Below are positions 36,629-45,630 of a stretch of DNA of 64,000 bases, piece after piece. Within the stretch, counting starts at the first letter, position 1. The number at the start of each line of letters is the position of its first letter. The stretch lies in NCBI GenBank assembly GCA_963704505.1, contig OY969912.1, forward strand, positions 1,178,001-1,242,000. The letters run 5' to 3'. The notes under the pieces were generated by a model, which saw nothing but the letters and a program-made list of their open reading frames with translations, had not been told where the DNA came from and did not search any database. The stretch is from VRUE01 sp963704505. Lineage in GTDB: Bacteria; Actinomycetota; Thermoleophilia; Solirubrobacterales; 70-9. Both the position numbers and the translations under genes were made by a program.

Positions 36629-37570
36629 ATGGAGAGCGCAACAGGACCACTACCTTCGGATATCCAGCCGGTCGCCAACGAGACGCGTGACCGGATCATC
36701 ACCGGCCTCGTGACCCTGATCCCGTTCGTCGCGATCGGCCTCGCGGGGTGGCAGGTCTGGGGCAGCGCACTGCACTGGAGCGACGTCTTCCTCTTCCTCG
36801 GCCTCTACTTCCTGACCGGCATCGGGATCACGGTCGGCTTCCATCGCCACCTCACCCACCGCGCCTTCAAAGCCAAGCCCTGGCTCCATGCCCTGCTCGG
36901 GATCCTCGGTTCGGCGGCGATCGAGGGCCCGGTCATCTCATGGGTCGCCGATCACCGCAAGCACCACACCTTCTCCGACGAACAGGGGGACCCGCACAGC
37001 CCCCACGTCGATCACGGACACGGCTGGAGCGGCGCCCTGCGAGGCCTGTTCCACGCCCACATGGGGTGGCTCTTCATCCACACCCAGCGCGGCAACAAGG
37101 AGCGCTTCGCGCCCGACCTGATCAAAGACCCGATCATCAACTATGTCGATCGCACCTTCCTGATCTGGGCGATCGGCGGCCTGCTGCTGCCGTTCTTCCT
37201 CGGCTGGGCGATCGGCGGCACCCTCTTCGCCGGGCTGACCGGCCTGCTGTGGGGCGGCCTGGTGCGGGTCTTCGTTCTCCATCACTTCACCTACAGCATC
37301 AACTCGCTGTGCCACGTCTTCGGCAACAAAGACTTCGAGACCACGGACGAGTCGAGGAATTTGGCGCTGATCGCGATCCCGACCTTCGGCGAGGCCTGGC
37401 ACAACAACCACCACGCCTTCCCGACCTCGGCGACCCACGGCCTCGGCCGCTGGCAGCTCGACATTTCCGCCCTGGTCATCGACGGCCTCGAGAAGACCGG
37501 CGCGGTCTGGGACGTCGTCCGCGTCTCGCCTGAGCGCATGGCCTCCAAGATGGCCTCCAAGGCCGCTTAG
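36629..37570 (+). CDS. Acyl-CoA/acyl-lipid delta-9-type fatty acid desaturase
   Basis: 313 residues, four membrane helices and the three His boxes of di-iron desaturases: GFHRHLTHRAF, DHRKHHTFSDEQGDPHSPH, and EAWHNNHHAFPTSATHG. Introduces a double bond in saturated acyl chains using O2 at the membrane. Divergent from cfa, whose product uses such double bonds. Convergent with the large membrane protein, 1 bp between stops. It ends with the repeat ASKMASKAA. Confidence 0.95.
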   Translation: MESATGPLPSDIQPVANETRDRIITGLVTLIPFVAIGLAGWQVWGSALHWSDVFLFLGLYFLTGIGITVGFHRHLTHRAFKAKPWLHALLGILGSAAIEGPVISWVADHRKHHTFSDEQGDPHSPHVDHGHGWSGALRGLFHAHMGWLFIHTQRGNKERFAPDLIKDPIINYVDRTFLIWAIGGLLLPFFLGWAIGGTLFAGLTGLLWGGLVRVFVLHHFTYSINSLCHVFGNKDFETTDESRNLALIAIPTFGEAWHNNHHAFPTSATHGLGRWQLDISALVIDGLEKTGAVWDVVRVSPERMASKMASKAA

Positions 37571-37571
37571 C

Positions 37572-39887
37572 TCAGGGCGACTCTTCCGCTTCGTACCAGT
37601 CGAGCCAGTGCCCGCAGGCCTGGCGTAGCGGCACGGTGCGGTGGGGCGCGTCCTTGACCGCCGCCAGCTCGCCGATCGCCGCCTGGCCTTCGTAGCCGGT
37701 CAGGCTCTGGATGCCGGAAGCGTCGGCGGTTTCGATGGTGAAGCGGGTCGGGCCGCCCTTGCTTTCGATCTCACCCGCCGGCCAGAACTGGCCGTTGTTG
37801 GCGAGGCTGATCGTGTTCGGGCGCTGGCCGTCGAGGGCTGCCGGCAGGTCGCGGTGGAAGCCCGGAGCGCTGAGGGTGAGGTCGAAGGGCGAGAAGTACT
37901 GGAGCGAGAGCATCCAGCGACCGGCCGGCAGGTCGAGGTCCTGCGACGTGGCTTCGCCGGTTTCGAGCAGGCTGCCGTTCGACCATTCGCCTTTGCCGCC
38001 CAGGACCGACTCCGGGAAGAGCGAGGCGCGCCCCGGCCGCGCGGTGAGGATGCGGATCTCGGGGGAGACGCAGTCCGCCCGGGCCGCCGCCTCGGTTCCC
38101 TCGATCAGGACGTGGCGTTCGCGGGGTGGGTCGGAGACCCGCTTCCAGAGGATGTAGGAGGGGGTCGAGGCAATCCGCTTGAAGCTGCGCGGCGCTTCGC
38201 TGTTCCAGGCAGCGTGCCCGGTGATCACGTAGGGAAAGGCGTTCAGGGTCGACCGGGAGAACGAGTCGAAGTCGATCGGGCTGTAGGCGTCGCCGGTGTC
38301 GAACGGCTTCTCGAGGTTCTGGCTGACCGCCTCGTCGGGGAACTCGACCAGGGGGACGTGGGTGTCGGCGCCGAGTAGCTCGTAGGCGGCATAGCGGTCC
38401 TGCCCGGCGTAGAGGACGGGCTCGCCGCGGACGATCGGCAGGAAGGCCTTCAGCTCGGAGCCGTGCCCGGGCGGCCCGATCGGCGCGTCGCGCAGCGCCA
38501 GGAAGCTCGAGAAGGCGGCACCGGCGATGAAGACCACGGCGAGGGCGCCCCAGGCGAGCCTCCGCGGCGAGGGCAGGCCGATCTCGGTGAGCAGGGGGCG
38601 GATCGCGACGAGCATCGCCAGCGGCGTTCCGATCATCAGTGCCTTCGCCTGGGAGTAGTCGCCGCTGGTCGGGATCGAGACCGCGTAGAGGGCAGCGCAG
38701 GCGCCGAGTGCGATCGGCACCGACAGGTCGCGCCTGCGCACCCACCAGATCAGGCCGAGGGCCAGGGCGAGGATCCCGATCGCCGCGGAGAGCCCGGTCA
38801 GGTGGGCGCCGCCCATCGCGTCGAGGCGGTAGTTGGAGGCGGGCCAGACGCCGAGCGCCTCGACCGGGGAGACCGGGCCGTAGGTATTGCTGCCGGCGAC
38901 CTTGCTGAAGCCGCCGCCGAAGCCGAAGGGGCCGACCAGCGCCAGGACCCCGAGCCCGGCGAGGACGAGCAGGGCGAGCAGGGTCTGCGGGCGCACCAGC
39001 GTCCGCAGCAACGCCCGCGGGCGCAGCGCCCCGCGGACGGCCGGCTGGGTCAGGCTCCAGAGGGCGACGATCGCCACCGGCCAGGCGAGCCCGGCGAAGC
39101 TGTAGGCGAAGAAGACGCCGCCGGCAAGCGCCAGGTAGGGGAGGGCGAAGCGGGTTCGCGCCCAGCTCCCCTCGGCCGGCCTGCCGGGGTCGCGCAGCGC
39201 GAGCGCCACGGCGAGCACGAAGAGCGCCTCGGCGGTCTCCTTGAAGGCCCCCTGGGCGAAGTAGGAGGCGGCGAGATAGGTGATCGCGACCATCGTCGCC
39301 GCGATCGTCCGCCGCACCGGGCCGAGCTCGTCCAGGGCGGCCAGCGAGGTGAGCCCGATCATCACCGTGATCGCGAAGATCTCGCCGAGGAACGCCTGGC
39401 CGAGCGAGAGGCCGGGGACCGCGGCGACGGCAACGGCGAGGCCGTGCGGGCCGAGCGGATAGCCGGCGTCGGGGGTCGGGCCGAAGCCGCTTCGCAGCCA
39501 CTCGGCCCAGGCCAGATGCAGCCCCAGGTCGTTGTTGAAGCCGACCCCGATCAGGCCCCAGCGGCCGCTGACCAGGAAGGGGATCGTGAGGATCAGGGCG
39601 ATGACCAGCGCCACCGGGGCGCCGGCGGCGAGCGCGCCGCGGGCGCGATGGCTGCCGCGGGCGACGACGACCGCCGCGAGGACGATGAGGAGGAGAGCCC
39701 CGAGGGTCGCCGAGGTGCCGTGGCCGACGACCCGCGCGAGCAGGCCGGTGACGGCGATGATCGCCCCGAAGCCGACGGCCGGCTCCAGCCACGACCAGGC
39801 CTGCCGCCCGGCGATCGAGAAGAGGGCGCGCCCGACGAGCATCGAGGCGGCGCAGATCAATGCCGCCGAGGCGTAGGTACCGACCAT
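37572..39887 (-). CDS. Large polytopic membrane protein, unknown function
   Basis: 771 residues. The N-terminal about 470 residues contain 12-13 helices; a loop after helix 4 has GVGFNNDLGLHLAWAEWLRSGFGPTPDAGYPLGPH, whose acidic residues and layout recall GT-C glycosyltransferases, but no known family was recognised. The C-terminal about 280 residues are extracytoplasmic and strand-rich (WMLSLQYFSPFDLTLSAPGF; SLANNGQFWPAGEIES). Possibly a cell-envelope polysaccharide assembly or glycosyl-transfer protein; this is inference. Leaderless pattern not perfect (TAGTTT, 10 nt). Confidence 0.7.
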   Translation of the reverse strand: MVGTYASAALICAASMLVGRALFSIAGRQAWSWLEPAVGFGAIIAVTGLLARVVGHGTSATLGALLLIVLAAVVVARGSHRARGALAAGAPVALVIALILTIPFLVSGRWGLIGVGFNNDLGLHLAWAEWLRSGFGPTPDAGYPLGPHGLAVAVAAVPGLSLGQAFLGEIFAITVMIGLTSLAALDELGPVRRTIAATMVAITYLAASYFAQGAFKETAEALFVLAVALALRDPGRPAEGSWARTRFALPYLALAGGVFFAYSFAGLAWPVAIVALWSLTQPAVRGALRPRALLRTLVRPQTLLALLVLAGLGVLALVGPFGFGGGFSKVAGSNTYGPVSPVEALGVWPASNYRLDAMGGAHLTGLSAAIGILALALGLIWWVRRRDLSVPIALGACAALYAVSIPTSGDYSQAKALMIGTPLAMLVAIRPLLTEIGLPSPRRLAWGALAVVFIAGAAFSSFLALRDAPIGPPGHGSELKAFLPIVRGEPVLYAGQDRYAAYELLGADTHVPLVEFPDEAVSQNLEKPFDTGDAYSPIDFDSFSRSTLNAFPYVITGHAAWNSEAPRSFKRIASTPSYILWKRVSDPPRERHVLIEGTEAAARADCVSPEIRILTARPGRASLFPESVLGGKGEWSNGSLLETGEATSQDLDLPAGRWMLSLQYFSPFDLTLSAPGFHRDLPAALDGQRPNTISLANNGQFWPAGEIESKGGPTRFTIETADASGIQSLTGYEGQAAIGELAAVKDAPHRTVPLRQACGHWLDWYEAEESP

Positions 39888-39908
39888 TGAGGGCCGGAAA
39901 CTACCGGC

Positions 39909-40619
39909 TCAGTACTTGTCCGCCGCTCGTTCCAGCGTCTCGCGCAGGTTGTCGCCGCGCAGGGGCTCCGCGTGCCCCGGCGCTACCACCGCCGGGTCGA
40001 GGGCGGCGAGCTTGCGGATCGACTCCTTCGCCTGCGCGTGATCCCAGTTCCAGGCGGGGTGGGGGACGCTCGCCTCTCCCGGCGGCAGATGCTTGCCCAG
40101 CTTGGTCGAGTCGATCAGGTAGATGACGTCGCTGACCAGCGCCAACCTGTCGCTCTCGCGCCAGAGGCCGATCAGCCCGGGGGCGTGACCGGGGAAATGA
40201 AGGACCTTGAACCCGGCGATCTCGTCGCCCTCCTCGACGGTGCCGGCGATCTTCACCGGGCCGCTGTCCCAGACCCGGAAGAGAACGGGGTAGATCCACC
40301 GTGCCGGCGGCGGCAGCTCGCCGATGTTCATGTAGGGGGAGGCGGCCTCGTCGCTTTCGGCGTCTGCGACCTCGGCCGGGTGGCAGAAGACGGGGACCTT
40401 CATCGCCGGTGCTGTGGCACGGTGATCGACGTGGGCATGGCCGAGGACGACGCGCTTCAGCAGTCCGAGTTTGGCGGCCTCGGCGCGCGCCTTCTTCGTC
40501 ATCGGCCTGGTCCCGGCATCGAACTGGACGAAGCCGTCGCCGTCGTCGATGAAGTAGATGTTCATCGACTTGTTGGTGTCCCCACGCAACAGCCAGACGC
40601 CCTCGGCAACTCTCTCCAT
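39909..40619 (-). CDS. Metallo-beta-lactamase-fold hydrolase
   Basis: 236 residues. Metal motifs: GHAHVDH around residue 60, a FPGHAPGLIGLW second His, SDVIYLIDS with the bridging Asp and VAPGHAEPL. Shorter than the MBL protein at 5 kb and without its C-terminal extension, closer to glyoxalase-II-like hydrolases. Substrate not deducible. TAGGCT lies exactly 6 nt before the ATG. Confidence 0.88.
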   Translation of the reverse strand: MERVAEGVWLLRGDTNKSMNIYFIDDGDGFVQFDAGTRPMTKKARAEAAKLGLLKRVVLGHAHVDHRATAPAMKVPVFCHPAEVADAESDEAASPYMNIGELPPPARWIYPVLFRVWDSGPVKIAGTVEEGDEIAGFKVLHFPGHAPGLIGLWRESDRLALVSDVIYLIDSTKLGKHLPPGEASVPHPAWNWDHAQAKESIRKLAALDPAVVAPGHAEPLRGDNLRETLERAADKY

Positions 40620-40625
40620 GGGCAG

Positions 40626-40658
40626 AGCCTAACCGCGCCCGGCGGCCGCGGCTAACCT
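40626..40658. promoter_or_regulatory. Divergent leaderless promoters
   Basis: TAGGCT (minus, 40631-40626) 6 nt before the MBL hydrolase start and TAACCT (plus, 40653-40658) 6 nt before the small membrane protein start. Confidence 0.5.
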
Positions 40659-40664
40659 GGCCCG

Positions 40665-40817
40665 GTGCCCAGCCTCTGGAAAGTCGGAATGCTCGTCCTG
40701 ATCGCCTGCCTGATCGCCTCGATGGCGATCGCGATAGTCCGGCTGTCGACGACGCCGACCGAAACGATCGGCGAGGGCTTTCACGTCGCACCCGACGTGT
40801 CCCACTCCCGGCGTTAG
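40665..40817 (+). CDS. Small single-helix membrane protein (50 aa), unknown function
   Basis: GTG start 6 nt after TAACCT. One hydrophobic helix spans about residues 7-26 (VGMLVLIACLIASMAIAIV), followed by a short polar tail (STTPTETIGEGFHVAPD). No family recognised. The coding case rests on the leaderless promoter pattern, the clean helix and placement upstream of the universal stress gene, whose TAGTAT -10-like box overlaps this gene's stop codon. Confidence 0.5.
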   Translation: MPSLWKVGMLVLIACLIASMAIAIVRLSTTPTETIGEGFHVAPDVSHSRR

Positions 40818-40854
40818 TATCAGCGCCGTTCGGCTACCAGTAGGAGGAGGCGGC

Positions 40855-41298
40855 GTGTTCAAACGCATCGTGGTTGGGACCGATGGCTCGGAGACCGCGG
40901 GGGAGGCGGTGACGCAGGCGATCGACCTCGCCAAACTTTCCGGCGCGACGCTCAGTCTCGTCAGCGCCTACGCGCCGATCAAGGGGAGCCGGGTCGGCGG
41001 GGAGAAACTCTCGGCGCCGTCCGACGTCGAATACGAGATCGGCCCGCGGGAGGACGTCAACCTGGTCCTCGACGCCGCCGCATCGACCGCCAAAAAAGAG
41101 GGCATCGAGGTCCAGACCCATCCGGTCGAGGGCGATCCCGCCGAGGGCATCCTCACCGTCGCCGAGCAGACCAAGGCCGACCTGATCGTGGTCGGCAACA
41201 AGGGCATGGCCGGCGCCCGGCGCTTCCTGCTCGGCAGCGTCCCGAACAAGGTCTCCCATCACGCTCCCTGCAGCGTGATCATCGTCCGCACGACCTGA
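40855..41298 (+). CDS. Universal stress protein (UspA family, ATP-binding type)
   Basis: 147 residues. Begins KRIVVGTDGSETAGEAVTQAI and has the nucleotide motif GNKGMAGARRFLLGSVPNKVSHHAPCSVIIV, matching G-2x-G-9x-G(S/T) of ATP-binding Usp proteins. Cytosolic stress or dormancy regulator. GTG start behind a strong TAGGAGGAGG ribosome site, unlike most neighbours. Confidence 0.93.
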   Translation: MFKRIVVGTDGSETAGEAVTQAIDLAKLSGATLSLVSAYAPIKGSRVGGEKLSAPSDVEYEIGPREDVNLVLDAAASTAKKEGIEVQTHPVEGDPAEGILTVAEQTKADLIVVGNKGMAGARRFLLGSVPNKVSHHAPCSVIIVRTT

Positions 41299-41312
41299 TC
41301 CGGCCTTCCGGC

Positions 41313-42773
41313 TCAGTCGCGGTGGTGGGAGGTGCAGGCCGCGTCCTGGCAGTCGCGTTCGGTCGCCCTGGCGGCGTCGACCAGCCCCGACCCCTCGAGC
41401 AGCGGCGAGATGCCGATGCTGCGCGCGGTCTTCTTCAGCCGCGTTGCGACCTGCGCGGCCGTCGTGCTCACCGGCTTGCGCTTGTCGATCGCTCCGCTGG
41501 CGAGGACGAGCGCCGCGACACCGGAGACGTGGGCGGCGGCCATCGAGGTGCCGACGTAGTAGTTGGGCTCGCCGAAGCGGCGCTCGTTCGTGCCTTTGAA
41601 GGTGACCTGGTAGATCGGCCCGGCCAGCACCGAGGTGCAGCCGGCGATCGGTTCCCCGCCTCCGGGCGCGACCAGGTCGATGTCGGGTCCGGAGAGCGAG
41701 TAGCTGCCCAGGCAGCCGCCCTCGGTGCTCCCGCCGACCCCGATCACGCCCGGGATCGTCGCCGGCGGCGAGACGCAGGTCTCCGAGCCGAGGTTGCCGG
41801 CCGAGGCGACCAGGACCACTCCTTTGCGGATCGCGTATCGCGCCGCTTCGCTGACGCCGGGGACGCGCTTGCCGCAGCCGAAGTTGAAGCTCATGTTGAT
41901 CACGTCGGCGCCCCGGTCGGCCGCGTAGCGGATGCCCTCGGCGATGTCGTCGGCGCGTCCCCGACCGAGGCGGTCGAGGACCCGGACCGGCATCAGCTTC
42001 GCTTTGTAGGCGATCCCCGCCAGGCCGATGCCGTTGTTGGTCTTCTCGGCGATCGTGCCGGCGACGTGGGTGCCGTGGCCGTTGCGGTCGAGCGGCAGGC
42101 TGCTCTTGTCGATGAAGTCGTGCCCTCTGACGAACTGGCCGGCGGTGAAGTCCGGGCTGCGCCGGAAGCGGCTGCCCAGCGGCCGGTAGGCGATCCCGGT
42201 GTCGAGGACGGCGACCGTGACCCCTTTGCCCCCGGGATGCCCGGCGGTGGCCAGGTTTTCCCAGGCTCCGGGGACATCGATCCCGCCCGGCGAAACCGGA
42301 AGCAGCGGGAAGCCGGTCCCTTCCCAGGGCAGGAAGTTCCATTGCTTCGTCACCCAGGCGCCGGGGATCGCGGGCAGCCCGGCCAAGGTGCCCGGATCGT
42401 TGGGGATGTTCGTCGGTTCTTTTTCGACGACCGCCGCGGAGCCCGACCCGGCGCCGGGGTCGTCGACCTTGGCCGCGGACGTCGTCGCTATGTAGTCGGG
42501 CGCCGCGTACTCGACGGCGGGGTTTCGCCTCAAGGCCGCGGCGGCAGCCCGCACGCCGACGCCGGCGGGCAATTCCTGGGCGCCGCCGACCCGCTCGCCC
42601 CTGAATTTGACGACGACCTGACGGGGGGCGAATTCATGGGCAGGGGAGATTCCCGCGGCAGACGCGGTCCCCCCGCTCGCGACGATTGTGAGCAGGGCGG
42701 CACCAAGGGCGATCCCGTTGAGTCGATTCATCTGGTCCGATGCCCGCATAATCCCTGCAATCAAGCGAGCCAT
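41313..42773 (-). CDS. Secreted subtilisin-like (S8) serine protease
   Basis: 486 residues. A signal peptide follows an internal Met (NRLNGIALGAALLTIVASGGTASA), so the second ATG at 42731 may be the real start. An I9-type propeptide contains RQVVVKFRGERVGG. Catalytic triad: Asp in VAVLDTGIAYR, His in GHGTHVAGTIAE, Ser in GTSMAAAHVSGVAALVL; oxyanion Asn in VVLVASAGNLG. A segment of the catalytic domain (NMSFNFGCGKR) is intact. Exported protease, likely nutrient acquisition or envelope turnover. Confidence 0.93.
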   Translation of the reverse strand: MARLIAGIMRASDQMNRLNGIALGAALLTIVASGGTASAAGISPAHEFAPRQVVVKFRGERVGGAQELPAGVGVRAAAAALRRNPAVEYAAPDYIATTSAAKVDDPGAGSGSAAVVEKEPTNIPNDPGTLAGLPAIPGAWVTKQWNFLPWEGTGFPLLPVSPGGIDVPGAWENLATAGHPGGKGVTVAVLDTGIAYRPLGSRFRRSPDFTAGQFVRGHDFIDKSSLPLDRNGHGTHVAGTIAEKTNNGIGLAGIAYKAKLMPVRVLDRLGRGRADDIAEGIRYAADRGADVINMSFNFGCGKRVPGVSEAARYAIRKGVVLVASAGNLGSETCVSPPATIPGVIGVGGSTEGGCLGSYSLSGPDIDLVAPGGGEPIAGCTSVLAGPIYQVTFKGTNERRFGEPNYYVGTSMAAAHVSGVAALVLASGAIDKRKPVSTTAAQVATRLKKTARSIGISPLLEGSGLVDAARATERDCQDAACTSHHRD

Positions 42774-42825
42774 CCATTAACACCGGGGGGCCGGTGAAGT
42801 TGTCCGGCCACATACTTGCGGATCG

Positions 42826-43296
42826 ATGAAGGAAGGTGTTTTCAATCCGGTCGACGAGCGCCTGATGGGCGTCGCGCTGCAGCATGCCCGGCAGGCGGCG
42901 GAGGCAGGCGAGGCCCCGATCGGCGCCGTCATCGCCCGCGGTGAGGAGGTCCTGACGGCGGCGGGCAACGAGCGTGAGCTGCGCAACGACCCGACGGCGC
43001 ATGCCGAGGTCCTCGCGATCCGCGCTGCCGGCGAGGCCCTCGGCGGATGGCGGCTGGCCGGGACGACGCTCTACGTGACCCTCGAGCCGTGCTCGATGTG
43101 CGCCGGGGCGATCATTCTGGCCCGCATCCCGGAGGTCGTCTTCGGCGCACCCGATCCGAAGGCGGGCGCCGCGGGCAGCGTCCTCGATGTGCTCGGCGAG
43201 CCCGCCCTCAACCACCGGCCCGCGGTCAGGGGCGGCCTGCTCGAGGCCGAGTCGGCGGATCTGCTGCGCAGCTTCTTCGCCGCCCGCAGGCGCTGA
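42826..43296 (+). CDS. tadA: tRNA-specific adenosine deaminase
   Basis: 156 residues. Deaminates adenosine-34 to inosine in tRNA-Arg(ACG). Zinc site: His59 and catalytic Glu61 (HAEVLAIRAAGE), Cys89 and Cys92 (EPCSMCAGAI). The tail has FGAPDPKAGAAGS, diagnostic of TadA rather than other cytidine deaminases. Directly upstream of tRNA-Ser(GGA). Confidence 0.95.
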   Translation: MKEGVFNPVDERLMGVALQHARQAAEAGEAPIGAVIARGEEVLTAAGNERELRNDPTAHAEVLAIRAAGEALGGWRLAGTTLYVTLEPCSMCAGAIILARIPEVVFGAPDPKAGAAGSVLDVLGEPALNHRPAVRGGLLEAESADLLRSFFAARRR

Positions 43297-43323
43297 GGAG
43301 CCAATACTCTGTCGGCAGTTCCC

Positions 43324-43413
43324 GGAGAGGTGTCCGAGTGGCTTAAGGAGCGCGATTGGAAATCGCGTGGGCGGGGTTAACCCGCCTCGTGGGTTCGAAT
43401 CCCACCCTCTCCG
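43324..43413 (+). tRNA. tRNA-Ser (anticodon GGA)
   Basis: 90 nt. Acceptor GGAGAGG pairs with CCTCTCC; the anticodon loop TTGGAAA reads GGA; a long variable arm and T-arm with GGTTCGAATCC follow. All stems close. The last 37 bases are also the end of the convergent SDR reading frame. Confidence 0.95.
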
Positions 43414-44240
43414 TTGATTCCGGCCAGCTCGGCGCTGAGCTCCCAGAGCCGGCGCCGCGCCTCCGGGTCATAAGCCTGCGGGTCGGCCTCCGCCTCGGTC
43501 TGACGCTCGAAGTAGCGGCCGCTGACCGCGTCGAGCTCCGGTGAGGTGACCAGCCGGGCAGTCGCCTCGACGCCCTCCTCGAGCGAGTCGATCGGCTCGC
43601 CGTACTGCGCGAGGACGATCTTGGTCGGCATGAAGGTCGAGGGGTGAAGGCTGTTGACGGTGACGCCGCTGCCCTCGAGGCGCGCGGCGAGCTCGACGCC
43701 GAAGGTGATCTGGGCGAGCTTGCTCTGGCTGTAGGCGCGTTTGCCCTCGTAGTCGCGCTCCAGCATCGGGTCGTCGAAGTCGAGCGGCGCCTGGCCGCGT
43801 GAGGCGACGTTGACGATCCGCGCCGGCGCCGAGCGGCGCAGCAGCGGCAGCAGCCGCATGGTCAGCGCGAAGCCCGCGAGGTAGTTGACCGCGAAGCGCA
43901 GCTCATGGCCGTCGGTGCTCTCCTGGCGGGTGGAGAGATCCGGCTTGCCCGAGCCGATCCCGGCGTTGTTGACCAGCGCGTGCAGTTCTGTGGTCGACCC
44001 CTCGACCTCGATCGCGAGCCGTTCGACCTGGGCCAACTCGGCGAGGTCGGCGCGGTGGGTGACGAGTCGTCCGTTGCCTGTGGCTTCTTCGATCTCGGAG
44101 GCGGCGCGGGCGAGGCGCTCCTCGTCGCGGCCGTGGAGGTGGACGGTCGCGCCCTCGGCGGCAAGGCGTTCGGCGAGCGCCCTGCCGAGCCCGTCCGTCG
44201 CCCCGGTGATCAGGACGACCGTCTCCTCGATGCTCCGCAT
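43377..44240 (-). CDS. Short-chain dehydrogenase/reductase (retinol dehydrogenase-like)
   Basis: 287 residues. Rossmann motif GATDGLGRALAERL (TGxxxGxG), RADLAELAQVERLA, NNAG at about residue 92, catalytic Ser-Tyr-Lys in NVASRGQ and YSQSKLAQ. Size and RxxYDxSK-type layout fit NADP-dependent SDRs of the WWOX/retinol-dehydrogenase class. The stop codon lies inside the tRNA-Ser gene, so the last 12 residues (ending GGIRTHEAG) are antisense tRNA. TATAGA is 6 nt before the ATG. Confidence 0.85.
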   Translation of the reverse strand: MRSIEETVVLITGATDGLGRALAERLAAEGATVHLHGRDEERLARAASEIEEATGNGRLVTHRADLAELAQVERLAIEVEGSTTELHALVNNAGIGSGKPDLSTRQESTDGHELRFAVNYLAGFALTMRLLPLLRRSAPARIVNVASRGQAPLDFDDPMLERDYEGKRAYSQSKLAQITFGVELAARLEGSGVTVNSLHPSTFMPTKIVLAQYGEPIDSLEEGVEATARLVTSPELDAVSGRYFERQTEAEADPQAYDPEARRRLWELSAELAGINGEGGIRTHEAG

Positions 44241-44297
44241 GAGGCATCTATACCCGGTCGGCCTCGCCCGGCCGGCGCCAGCGCCTCAAGTAATCCC

Positions 44298-44319
44298 GGC
44301 CACCGACCGAAAGGTGGCC
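44298..44319 (+). promoter_or_regulatory. Hairpin holding the ribosome site, next to the SUMF1-like start
   Basis: GGCCACC, 8-nt loop, GGTGGCC: a perfect 7-bp stem that ends one base before the ATG. The AAAGG ribosome site is split between loop and stem, so folding could limit translation initiation. Confidence 0.5.
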
Positions 44320-45588
44320 ATGGAGAACAACTCACGCGTGCCCGCCGCGCTCAGAATCCTGGTCGCGTCGACGTTCGCCCTGGTCGCACTCGCGGCGCTG
44401 GCCGGGCCCGCGGCGTCACTGGCGGCTCCACCGCCCGCCGTCCTCACATTGAAAACCGTCACCGTCGGCGCGCCGGGCAATCCCTCGGTCGGCGTCGTCC
44501 CCTTCAAGGACGCGATCTATCGCTCCTGTGCCGAAGCCGCCGAAATCAAGCCCCCGTGCCAGGAAATTGGCGGGGTCAAGTACCGGTACGGCATCGGTCA
44601 GCTCGAGGTCACGGTCGACCAGTGGGTCGCGTTCCTGAACACCGTTGACCCGGCGGGCGCCAACAGGCACAAGCTCTACAGCTCCAGCGAGAGCTCATCG
44701 GCCTGGCCGAAGTTCGGACAGGTCAACTTCTCCGCCGCTGCAGCCAAGGGGCGGCACTACACGGTGGCCTCGCCCGAATGGGCCGACAAGCCCTACGGCT
44801 TCGCCAACTTCCTGCGCTCGGCGCGCTTCGCGAACTCGCTCTACAACGGCCGGCTGATCTCCAGGAAGGCGAGCAGCGAAGGTGCTTTCAACTACGTCAC
44901 CTACCGGGTTCGGATCTCGCGCAAGACCGAGGGCGGGATGTACGACATGACCGAAAGGGCGGCGACCCGCGCCCACAAGACCGGCTTCGTCATCCCCAGC
45001 CAGGACGAGTGGATCAAGGCCGCCTACTACGACCCCAACGGCGGCGGGCAGTACTCGTATTGGAAGTACCCGACCAACGCCGGGGTCTTCGGCGACGGCA
45101 CCGCGACCGCCCCCCACCAGACCACGCTCGACCCGACGACCGGCGAGGTCACCAACTCGGCGACGCAGCCTCTCGCAACCTTCCACGCCGCCGAAACCCC
45201 GGCCCCGAGCTGGTGCCCGGCGGCGGTTGGCCCCGAAGCCTGTGCGGCCGTCAACCCATTCGGCATCGACCCGACCACATACGCCTCGATCTACCAGGGC
45301 AGCCTCGGCACGGTCGGCGAGGCGAAGACCACCTCGCCCTGGGGCACTCTCGACCAGGGTGGCAACGTGGTCGAGTGGACGGACACGATCACGCCGCCGC
45401 CGTTCGGTGCGAGCGGGCACCGGGTCTGGCGCCGCCTGCACGGCGGCATCGCCAATGCGCCCGTCTACCAACTCTGGCTATCGGCGGTCGGTCTCCAGCC
45501 CCAGGACAACACCCTCTTCACCGCAACCTATCCCTGGCTCGGCATCCGGATCGGGGCGCTCGGCAACCTGAAGCCCGCCAAGGGCTAA
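44320..45588 (+). CDS. Secreted SUMF1/FGE-fold protein
   Basis: 422 residues with a signal sequence (RILVASTFALVALAALAGPAASLAA). The C-type lectin-like SUMF1 fold is indicated by YGIGQLEVTVDQWVAFLN, VIPSQDEWIKAAYYDPNGGG, LDQGGNVVEWTDTI and YPWLGIRIG. The Cys pair used by formylglycine-generating enzymes is not evident at the corresponding C-terminal site, so sulfatase activation is unlikely; a sugar- or protein-binding role is possible. Followed 11 bp later by the first tRNA-Met remnant, so it is the last chromosomal-type gene before the accessory region. Confidence 0.72.
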   Translation: MENNSRVPAALRILVASTFALVALAALAGPAASLAAPPPAVLTLKTVTVGAPGNPSVGVVPFKDAIYRSCAEAAEIKPPCQEIGGVKYRYGIGQLEVTVDQWVAFLNTVDPAGANRHKLYSSSESSSAWPKFGQVNFSAAAAKGRHYTVASPEWADKPYGFANFLRSARFANSLYNGRLISRKASSEGAFNYVTYRVRISRKTEGGMYDMTERAATRAHKTGFVIPSQDEWIKAAYYDPNGGGQYSYWKYPTNAGVFGDGTATAPHQTTLDPTTGEVTNSATQPLATFHAAETPAPSWCPAAVGPEACAAVNPFGIDPTTYASIYQGSLGTVGEAKTTSPWGTLDQGGNVVEWTDTITPPPFGASGHRVWRRLHGGIANAPVYQLWLSAVGLQPQDNTLFTATYPWLGIRIGALGNLKPAKG

Positions 45589-45599
45589 AGCTCTCGGCC

Positions 45600-45623
45600 G
45601 GTTCGAATACCGTCCCCGCTATA
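45600..45623 (+). repeat. Remnant of the 3' end of a tRNA-Met gene (candidate attachment site 1)
   Basis: GGTTCGAATACCGTCCCCGCTATA differs at 2 of 24 positions from the T-loop to 3'-end part of the tRNA-Met-like gene at 56.3 kb. The T-stem is no longer complementary, so it is a remnant, as left by integration of a mobile element at a tRNA 3' end. Confidence 0.65.
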
Positions 45624-45630
45624 GGAGCGA

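Noticed and set aside
45597..45623. Functional tRNA gene at the first remnant
   Set aside because: Only the T-loop and acceptor end remain and the T-stem does not pair.
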